Below are positions 1 to 4,851 of a stretch of DNA of 5,303 nt, piece by piece. Source of the stretch: Mycoplasmatota bacterium (GTDB taxonomy: Bacteria > Bacillota_I > Bacilli_A > RF39 > UBA660); the NCBI GenBank assembly GCA_012840755.1, contig DUWA01000176.1, positions 1-5,303 on the forward strand, given 5' to 3'. Both the position numbers and the translations under genes were made by a program. The notes below the pieces were generated by a model that saw only the letters and a program-made list of their open reading frames with translations, was not told where the DNA came from and did not search any database. Position 1 is the first letter of the stretch. Each line of letters opens with the position of its first letter.

Positions 1-398
1 AATACAGAAATATTCCAATAATTCCATTTATAGTTAGCAATAATTATGTTGGATTACATTGCTTTTATCAAGATGATATAGGAACAAAAACACATACATT
101 TAATATGGGAGATAAAATTTATATAATGATTAATTCATTTGAATGCTTTAATTCGATAAACAATGCTAAAACATCTTGTTATCCAAATAAAAGTTCAATA
201 AAAAAAGAAGTTAATGATATTAACTACTCCTTAATAATTAGAAAAGTTAATAAAGCTCAAACAATAATATATGATGGTGATTTTACTAATAATATAACTG
301 ATTATTTTTCTGAAAAAGGATTATATGATGTAAACATTATTGCTAAATATGGTAATGTAAAAAGTGTTATATTTTTTAGTATTAGAATAGTGGATTAA
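1..398 (+). CDS. 3' end of an unknown protein with a probable beta-sandwich C-terminal domain (partial)
   Basis: The frame is open from the left edge (first full codon at base 3) to a TAA at 396-398, giving 131 residues. An ATG at 105 is internal: the frame continues upstream of it with similar composition and there is no ribosome binding site in front of it, so the true start lies outside the window. The visible part alternates short hydrophobic and polar stretches with many Asn, Tyr and Ile, as in beta-strand proteins. The last 60 residues (YSLIIRKVN... IIYDGDF... GLYDVNIIAKYGN) have the strand-turn-strand pattern of Ig-like or triple-tyrosine (Y_Y_Y-type) domains common at the ends of clostridial surface or carbohydrate-linked proteins. 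That resemblance is weak and is my inference; no catalytic motif is visible. No membrane segment or sorting signal is seen at the C-terminus, and no clear terminator follows it. Confidence 0.65.
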   Translation, partial: YRNIPIIPFIVSNNYVGLHCFYQDDIGTKTHTFNMGDKIYIMINSFECFNSINNAKTSCYPNKSSIKKEVNDINYSLIIRKVNKAQTIIYDGDFTNNITDYFSEKGLYDVNIIAKYGNVKSVIFFSIRIVD

Positions 399-535
399 TA
401 GATATAATAAAAAACCAGATATTTTATATTTAGTTATATTAAATGCATGAATTAGTTTTTCATGATGTTAAATTATACATTATTTTGATAAAGTTAGATT
501 ACGAAGTTTTAATATGTAAAAGTATATTTTGCAGG

Positions 536-667
536 TTAAATAAGAGAAAGAAGAGATTTATTAACATGTATTTTGCAATAATTGAGTATCTTGAAACAAT
601 TTTCAGAAAAATATATGTTTCTATCTTCAATATTTAAAATATTTCTAGCATAATCAGTATGAGCCAT
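536..667 (-). pseudogene. Degenerate N-terminus of an ISL3-family transposase
   Basis: Reading the minus strand from an ATG at 667, the frame begins MAHTDYARNILNIEDRNIYF followed by SENCFK and stops with TAA after 43 residues. From memory, an opening with a short polar stretch, then [RK]N[IL]LNI[KE]DxNI and a few residues later an ENxxE-like segment is typical of ISL3-family (IS204/IS1001/IS1165-type) transposases of Bacillota. An AAAGGAA-like ribosome binding site lies about 8 bases before the ATG, so the start of the gene survives. Intact family members run to roughly 400 or more residues, with a zinc-ribbon CPxC region soon after this N-terminus. Here the frame breaks before the ribbon and the sequence downstream (below 536) has stops in all frames, so it is a truncated relic. 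An alternative is a chance short frame; the match is recalled, not searched. Confidence 0.45.
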
Positions 668-813
668 AAAACTATTCCTTTCAATATTTTCTAGATAATT
701 ACATTGAATCAAAATTTTTTGGTTTGTGTTTCTTTTATATTAAGCATAAAATAGTGTTTATTTTTCCTGCTATGAACCCAAATAACTGTCTTGTGCTTTT
801 TTTCATTTATATG

Positions 814-850
814 TTCCGAAAATGTGTGAAAATCATATAATAATATGATT
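814..850 (+). promoter_or_regulatory. Possible promoter of the DUF2935 gene with an inverted repeat over its -10 box
   Basis: A perfect TATAAT stands at 836-841, 12 bases before the AAAGGAG ribosome binding site of the gene starting at 869. The -35 region is poor: TTCCGA at 814-819 with 16-base spacing is the best candidate. An 8-bp inverted repeat, AATCATAT (831-838) and ATATGATT (843-850) separated by AATA, covers the -10 box and the expected transcription start, a position where a repressor dimer could act. In sequence this AT-rich such repeats also arise by chance. Confidence 0.35.
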
Positions 851-853
851 GAT

Positions 854-860
854 AAAGGAG
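854..860 (+). promoter_or_regulatory. Ribosome binding site AAAGGAG that fixes the start of the DUF2935 gene at 869
   Basis: AAAGGAG lies 8 bases before the ATG at 869. The in-frame ATG at 845 overlaps the proposed promoter and repeat and has no ribosome binding site of its own, so the shorter start is chosen. Confidence 0.8.
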
Positions 861-868
861 AAGATAAA

Positions 869-1762
869 ATGCAAAAATATATAGTCCAGTCTATTGAATT
901 ACATTTATTTTTTGCAAGAATAATGAAAGAGCATGCTATTTTTTTGGAGGCAGGATTTCCAACTAAAAACAAAAAATATATAGATGAAGCTGATTGGTAC
1001 AAAAAGGAATTTGAACAAATTTTATATGAAGTAGTAAAATTAAGTGAAGGATTTATTCGTCCTCACGTATTAAATTCTGGTGAAATAGTTACAGACTATA
1101 CATTAAGTACTGAAATAAAAACTGAGGAGCTTACAGGAATTAAAATAAATAAGGAAATTACTTTGATGGAAAATAATCTTTTAAAGATGGATAAATCTAG
1201 TATTAATCCGTTGGCCAATATATACATTAAGAGTTTAAATAGTAGAGCAATAAATTTACTTAATGGTCTAATCTCTTTTAAAGAAAGAATAATTAACGAA
1301 ATGATTAATTGTAAAATATTTACTGTAAATTATCCACTTTTGATCGAACATATATTAAGAGAGGCAAAATTGTATCGTTCTTATTTAATGTTATTAGAAA
1401 AAGGTGAAGATATTGATACTGTAGATGAGAAACAAACAGAATTATTTTGGAATCAAATTATGATGGAACATGCATTATTTATACGTGGTTTACTCGACCC
1501 AACTGAAAATGATTTGATAAATACATCTAATGATTTTGCTAAAGAGTATGGACAATTATTAGTAGAAGCAAATAATATGTCTGATGCAACGATTGAATCT
1601 ATTAAAAATAAAACATTAGAAGAAACTTTAAGATATCGAGATTTTAAGAAGGCTGGAACAAAAGGGTTAGATGCATGTCAAATTAAATCTATTATTTTAC
1701 CTCTGTTAGCAGATCATGTATTGAGAGAAGCGAATCATTATCTTAGAATATTAAAAAATTAA
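869..1762 (+). CDS. DUF2935 family protein (duplicated ferritin-like helical bundle)
   Basis: The 297-residue product starts MQKYIVQSIELHLFFARIMK and is recognised as a DUF2935 protein, a Bacillus/Clostridium family of all-helical proteins built from two similar halves; ferritin-like folding with bound metal is reported for the family, but no reaction is established. The duplication is visible: KEHAIFLEAGF (residues 20-30) matches MEHALFIRGLL (199-209), and EHILREAKLYRSYL (160-173) matches DHVLREANHYLRIL (282-295). The conserved E21/H22/E27, E160/H161/E165, E200/H201 and D282/H283/E287 sit on predicted helices and are good candidates for metal ligands. There is no signal peptide or membrane segment, so it should be cytosolic. 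The start at 869 is chosen for its ribosome binding site; an ATG at 845 would add eight residues. The gene is transcribed alone, with a hairpin terminator 6 bases after its stop. The family call is firm; a role in metal or oxidative-stress handling is only an inference. Confidence 0.88.
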   Translation: MQKYIVQSIELHLFFARIMKEHAIFLEAGFPTKNKKYIDEADWYKKEFEQILYEVVKLSEGFIRPHVLNSGEIVTDYTLSTEIKTEELTGIKINKEITLMENNLLKMDKSSINPLANIYIKSLNSRAINLLNGLISFKERIINEMINCKIFTVNYPLLIEHILREAKLYRSYLMLLEKGEDIDTVDEKQTELFWNQIMMEHALFIRGLLDPTENDLINTSNDFAKEYGQLLVEANNMSDATIESIKNKTLEETLRYRDFKKAGTKGLDACQIKSIILPLLADHVLREANHYLRILKN

Positions 1763-1768
1763 ATTAAC

Positions 1769-1800
1769 AAAAGAACTTAGGATTGTCTAAGTTCTTTTAT
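1769..1800 (+). terminator. Hairpin terminator after the DUF2935 gene
   Basis: A perfect 12-bp stem pairs AAAAGAACTTAG (1769-1780) with CTAAGTTCTTTT (1787-1798) around the loop GATTGT. The four T's closing the stem form only a short U-run, but its place 6 bases after the stop codon and before a new promoter supports termination. The A-run on the 5' arm could let it work in both directions. Confidence 0.85.
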
Positions 1801-1801
1801 G

Positions 1802-1831
1802 TTGTGAAAAACTATAAATGTATAGTATAAT
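1802..1831 (+). promoter_or_regulatory. Sigma-A-type promoter for the HELGH protein gene
   Basis: TTGTGA (1802-1807) resembles a -35 box and is followed after 18 bases by a perfect TATAAT (1826-1831). Transcription would begin near 1838, about 10 bases before the GAGGGG ribosome binding site (1847-1852) of the gene starting at 1858. It lies directly after a terminator, which makes a fresh promoter here likely. Confidence 0.6.
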
Positions 1832-1857
1832 AATATAAATGATGGCGAGGGGATATT

Positions 1858-2799
1858 ATGACTCAAGCATTGGATAAATTAATGACAGATATTAAAGAGA
1901 AATATAATTATGATGACAACTTTGTATCTCTCCTTCGAAAAATTATTGTAGGAATGATTTTACATTACGGAGAAGATAAAAAAGATATAATTTTTGATGC
2001 TTTACTAAATACGCCAATTATAAAGTGTAAAAGCGGGGAAACTATATATGATGTGTTAGTAAAATATGGACATTACAGTGATACTGAGGAAGGATTAGTA
2101 AAAGCAGAAGATTTAAAAAGAGCATCAGGGGTATGTAGCCTGGATTATGCAATTTCTTATAATGAGGAAACGCAAGAGTATAATATTGATAATGTAGATA
2201 AAATGGTTGTATTATCTAATTATATTGACACTGAAAAAAGACCGTCTATAATTATCCATGAACTCGGGCATTTAGTTAAACAGTATATTAATAACTCTTT
2301 TATCAAAAGTAACAAACTATACATCAGATCAGGGTTAGCTGAAAGTGAAATTGAACTGTCGTTTGATAATGGAAAAGTCAAAAAGAAACTAATAAGTGAA
2401 AAAGGTGTTGGAGCTGAAGAGGGAACAAACACTTATGATGAGATTAAAATAATGAGAAGCATATTTGATAAGGAGTATAAGAGTGGTACATATGCAGGGG
2501 TATTATGTTGTGCCAATATGTTGTACGATAACTTATTATTAGAAAAAGATATACGTGATACACAATTTTATGGAAACAAAATTGAATTTATTTCAGCTTA
2601 TGATGAAATATGCGAATCACAAAGCTATGAAAAAGTGGAAAAAAAGATAGATGAAATATATGAGTTAGATTTGCTAGCTTTTTCACAAATATTTGATAAA
2701 GAAAAACTAAAAGAAACACATACTTTAATAAACATGAAGTTAGATGAATTGATTCCTGAATTGAAAAAGTATTATGATAAAATACAGATAACTAAGTAA
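1858..2799 (+). CDS. Putative cytosolic zinc metallopeptidase with HELGH motif, function unknown
   Basis: The 313-residue product carries the zinc-protease signature HExxH as IIIHELGHLVK, with H134, E135 and H138 as the expected zinc ligands and catalytic base. About 50 residues later comes GVGAEEGTNTYDE (183-195), where E187 or E188 could be the third zinc ligand of a gluzincin-like site. I recall similar uncharacterised proteins in Bacillota with HELGH followed by an EEGxNxYDE segment, but know no named family or substrate. The first 130 residues look helical then mixed; the last 100 are helical and charged. There is no signal peptide or membrane segment, which argues for an internal target rather than secreted degradation. 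The ATG at 1858 has GAGGGG five bases upstream. The gene has its own promoter and terminator, so the neighbours say little about its job. An inactive or structural zinc domain is possible, although the key residues are intact. Confidence 0.8.
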   Translation: MTQALDKLMTDIKEKYNYDDNFVSLLRKIIVGMILHYGEDKKDIIFDALLNTPIIKCKSGETIYDVLVKYGHYSDTEEGLVKAEDLKRASGVCSLDYAISYNEETQEYNIDNVDKMVVLSNYIDTEKRPSIIIHELGHLVKQYINNSFIKSNKLYIRSGLAESEIELSFDNGKVKKKLISEKGVGAEEGTNTYDEIKIMRSIFDKEYKSGTYAGVLCCANMLYDNLLLEKDIRDTQFYGNKIEFISAYDEICESQSYEKVEKKIDEIYELDLLAFSQIFDKEKLKETHTLINMKLDELIPELKKYYDKIQITK

Positions 2800-2816
2800 A
2801 GTTTTATAAAATATTA

Positions 2817-2852
2817 GCAGTACCTATTCTTTATATAAGGTATTGTTTTTTT
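2817..2852 (+). terminator. Rho-independent terminator after the HELGH protein gene
   Basis: CAGTACCT (2818-2825) pairs with AGGTATTG (2838-2845), an 8-bp stem with one G-T pair and a 12-base loop, followed directly by seven T's (2846-2852). It starts about 18 bases after the stop codon. This is the most classical terminator in the window. Confidence 0.85.
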
Positions 2853-2882
2853 AAAAAAATATTAATTAAGGAGAAACTAATT

Positions 2883-3233
2883 ATGAAAAGAAATATAAAA
2901 AATGATTTTTTAGGAGTGTTTGAGTCTAAGTACGAAGATGATTATTGGAGGAGTATAAAAGATGAACAATTAATTATAAATCACATTAATTATGTTAAAC
3001 AGAAATTGGATAAATATAACAAAGAAACAAGTTCTATAGAAAATATTCCGACAATAGAATATATACACCACTTTAAAAAGCAACTTAGAATATGTGTTTT
3101 ATGTATACTGAAAATCGAACAATTTAAAAAAGATTATTCGGATAAAATATTAGATTATCTTTATGAAGAATACTCAAAAATGTATGAAGGTTATGATCTT
3201 ATATGTATGAAACGCTCTTGTAGTGATGTTTGA
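2883..3233 (+). CDS. Small hypothetical protein, 116 residues, unrecognised
   Basis: I do not recognise this protein. It is likely real: AAGGAG (2868-2873) lies 9 bases before the ATG, the frame runs to TGA, and codon use matches its neighbours. The product is charged and mostly helical, rich in Lys, Tyr, Asp and Glu, without a signal peptide or membrane segment, so probably a soluble cytosolic protein. Features that stand out are a His pair (H62, H63) just before a CVLC segment (C71, C74), and two further cysteines near the C-terminus (C108, C113 in CMKRSC). Four cysteines in two pairs could bind a metal or form disulfides, but the spacing fits no motif I know. No clear promoter is seen between the preceding terminator and the gene, so it may depend on read-through or on a weak promoter. 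It is followed by a long AT-rich hairpin. Confidence 0.7.
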   Translation: MKRNIKNDFLGVFESKYEDDYWRSIKDEQLIINHINYVKQKLDKYNKETSSIENIPTIEYIHHFKKQLRICVLCILKIEQFKKDYSDKILDYLYEEYSKMYEGYDLICMKRSCSDV

Positions 3234-3270
3234 TTTAATTAATAAAAGGAATCATTTATATTAAGTTATC

Positions 3271-3305
3271 AAATACACAAAAAATAGTAATGTTTTTGTG
3301 TATTT
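3271..3305. terminator. Long AT-rich hairpin between the orphan gene and the flavin/Rieske gene
   Basis: A perfect 13-bp inverted repeat pairs AAATACACAAAAA (3271-3283) with TTTTTGTGTATTT (3293-3305) around a 9-base loop. It lies 37 bases after one stop codon and 38 bases before the next start. A terminator for the upstream gene is the simplest reading, but the T-run is at the loop side and not at the base of the stem, so it is not classical. A regulatory hairpin or operator for the downstream gene is possible. Confidence 0.55.
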
Positions 3306-3333
3306 ATATTTATATATAAAACATAATATAAAT

Positions 3334-3339
3334 GGTGAG
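3334..3339 (+). promoter_or_regulatory. Ribosome binding site GGTGAG that favours the start at 3344
   Basis: GGTGAG matches the 3' part of the AAGGAGGTGA consensus and ends 4 bases before the ATG at 3344. The in-frame ATG at 3332 lies just before it, with only AT-rich sequence upstream, so it is less likely to be used. Confidence 0.65.
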
Positions 3340-3343
3340 TAAT

Positions 3344-4795
3344 ATGAAAAAAATAAGCATATGGATGGATAATAAATTTAAAAGTAAGATTAGTAGATTA
3401 AAAAAAGATACTGAGGTTGATGTTTTAATTATAGGTGGTGGAATTACTGGATTGAGTATTGCTTACAATTTAATCAATAAAAATATGAAAGTAGCACTTG
3501 TTGAAAAAAATAAAATAGGTGGTGGAATTACATCAAGAACAACAGGAAAAATAACATTTTTACAACAAAATATTTATTCTAAGATAGAAGAAAAATATTC
3601 TTTTGAAAAAGCAGAGTTATATTATCAATCTCAAAAAGACGCAATAAAAAAAATAGTTAACATTATAGATAAAGAAAAAATAGATTGTAATTTAATTAAA
3701 AACAAATCCTATCTTTTTTCTAATAATGAAGATAATTTAGAAATGATCCAAAAAGAGAAAAATATTTTAGAAAAATTTAATGAAAAAGTGACATATACTA
3801 ATGAAAATTTTGTCATTGGAGAGATGAAATATCAAATATCTGTTGATAATACATATGTATTTCATCCGTTGAAATATTTATATAATTTAAAAGATATATG
3901 TTTGAAAAATAATATAGATATATATGAAAATACTACAGTTTATAATATAGAAAGGAAAAACGAACTATATTATTGTAATACAGGTAAATATAAAGTAATA
4001 GCTAAAAAAGTTGTTCTAGCAATTCATTATCCATATTTTTTAAAACCTTATTTTTTCCCCTTCAAGAGTACTTTGGAAAAATCATATGTTGTTGCTTGTA
4101 AGGTAGATAAAATTGAGAAAACAAATGGTATTACACCAAACAATCCGTCTATCTCGTTTAGATATCACGAAAATGAATATCCGTATTTGATATATTTATC
4201 CTTATCACATGTAATGCAAGATGAGATTAATGCAAAAGAGATGTTTTATAAATTAAAAAATGAAGTTAAGCTATTAGGATTAGATCCATCATATGTCTGG
4301 TCTAATCACGATATTATGACAAAAGATAGTTTACCTATCATAGGGGAGATGCAAGATAATTTATATATTGCAACAGGTTATAATACTTGGGGGATGACAA
4401 ATGGAACATTAGCAGGAATGATTATATCAGATCTTATCATGAATAAAACTAATAAATATACAAAGATATTTGATCCAAAAAGACAAGAAATATTGCAAAT
4501 AGGATATTCATTTGTTTGTAATGTAAAAGGATTTGTAAAAGGAAAAATAAATAGAAATAAAAAATTTTATAATGACAAAGTTGTTTATTTAAGAGAAAAC
4601 AATAAAAATATAGCCATATATAAAGAAGGGAGTAAAGAATACAAAGTACATAGTAACTGTCCACATTTAGGTTGTGGTTTAATTTTTAATATGGAGGAAA
4701 AAACGTGGGATTGTCCATGTCATGGTTCTAGATTTAATTTAAAAGGTGATGTAATATTAGGTCCAAGCAATTACTCAATTAAATACGATGAATAA
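3344..4795 (+). CDS. FAD-dependent oxidoreductase fused to a C-terminal Rieske [2Fe-2S] domain (YhfW-like)
   Basis: The 483-residue protein has two parts. Residues 25 to about 370 form a DAO-type (glycine oxidase/D-amino-acid oxidase-like) flavoprotein: the FAD-binding GGGITG (31-36) follows a beta-strand, SRTTGKIT (64-71) is a family-typical segment, and D328...PIIG (331-334) with ATGYNTWGMTNGT (343-355) is the C-terminal FAD-contact motif. Residues from about 400 form a Rieske domain: CPHLGC (439-444) and CPCHGSRF (457-464) supply ligands C439, H441, C457 and H460, with C444 and C459 placed for the usual disulfide. This order and length match Bacillus subtilis YhfW (about 509 residues), whose substrate is unknown to me. 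Electrons probably pass between FAD and the cluster; the direction and partner are unknown. It has no signal peptide or membrane segment and should be cytosolic. The start at 3344 is chosen for GGTGAG just upstream; ATG at 3332 would add four residues. The gene is probably transcribed alone. Confidence 0.92.
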   Translation: MKKISIWMDNKFKSKISRLKKDTEVDVLIIGGGITGLSIAYNLINKNMKVALVEKNKIGGGITSRTTGKITFLQQNIYSKIEEKYSFEKAELYYQSQKDAIKKIVNIIDKEKIDCNLIKNKSYLFSNNEDNLEMIQKEKNILEKFNEKVTYTNENFVIGEMKYQISVDNTYVFHPLKYLYNLKDICLKNNIDIYENTTVYNIERKNELYYCNTGKYKVIAKKVVLAIHYPYFLKPYFFPFKSTLEKSYVVACKVDKIEKTNGITPNNPSISFRYHENEYPYLIYLSLSHVMQDEINAKEMFYKLKNEVKLLGLDPSYVWSNHDIMTKDSLPIIGEMQDNLYIATGYNTWGMTNGTLAGMIISDLIMNKTNKYTKIFDPKRQEILQIGYSFVCNVKGFVKGKINRNKKFYNDKVVYLRENNKNIAIYKEGSKEYKVHSNCPHLGCGLIFNMEEKTWDCPCHGSRFNLKGDVILGPSNYSIKYDE

Positions 4796-4820
4796 TTAAT
4801 TGTTATAAAAAATAGATAAT

Positions 4821-4851
4821 AAAAAAAGATAATTATAATTATCTTTTTTTT
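4821..4851. terminator. Perfect palindromic bidirectional terminator between convergent genes
   Basis: Bases 4821-4850 form a perfect 30-base palindrome: A7 then GATAATTA on one arm and its exact complement ending in T7 on the other, with an eighth T at 4851. Read from either side it gives a hairpin with an A-run before and a T-run after, the form of a bidirectional terminator. It lies 25 bases after the stop of the flavin/Rieske gene and overlaps the end of the minus-strand gene, whose TAA is at 4841-4839. Confidence 0.85.

Larger units (their letters stand above)
399..868. other. Long stretch without an intact gene, containing a transposase relic and the next gene's promoter region
   Basis: No convincing intact gene is seen here on either strand. 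Bases 399-535 are plain AT-rich sequence with a small 6-bp hairpin (CATGAA at 446-451 pairing with TTCATG at 459-464) that has no T-run and is not a convincing terminator. Bases 536-667 hold a decayed transposase start on the minus strand. Bases 668-790 may be the leader of that element; the minus strand carries GGGTTCATAG near 770-779, which could be close to an old element end, but I could not confirm a terminal repeat. Bases 812-850 hold a possible promoter and inverted repeat for the DUF2935 gene. A plus-strand frame of 64 codons at 443-637 overlaps the relic on the opposite strand, has no ribosome binding site and is not believed. Confidence 0.6.

Noticed and set aside
446..464. Small hairpin CATGAA/TTCATG considered as a terminator for the first gene
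   Set aside because: Only 6 bp, no following T-run, and 48 bases past the stop codon; likely chance in AT-rich sequence.
443..637. Plus-strand open frame of 64 codons
   Set aside because: No ribosome binding site, Ile/Phe/Lys-rich low-complexity product, and it lies opposite the transposase relic, which has a better start and a recognisable pattern.
709..1002. Minus-strand open frame of 97 codons
   Set aside because: It overlaps the well-supported DUF2935 gene on the opposite strand and its promoter region; its composition looks like an antisense shadow.
2220..2432. Minus-strand open frame of 70 codons
   Set aside because: It lies wholly inside the HELGH gene over the zinc motif region; Ser/Leu/Phe-rich antisense shadow without its own signals.
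2844..2864. TTGTTT and TATTAAT considered as a promoter for the 2883 gene
   Set aside because: The boxes are only about 9 bases apart, far short of the 16-18 needed, and the first lies in the terminator's T-run.
4449..4664. Minus-strand open frame of 71 codons with apparent hydrophobic stretches
   Set aside because: It lies wholly inside the flavin/Rieske gene; the Tyr/Leu/Phe richness is the complement of Lys/Asn/Ile codons and not a real membrane protein.
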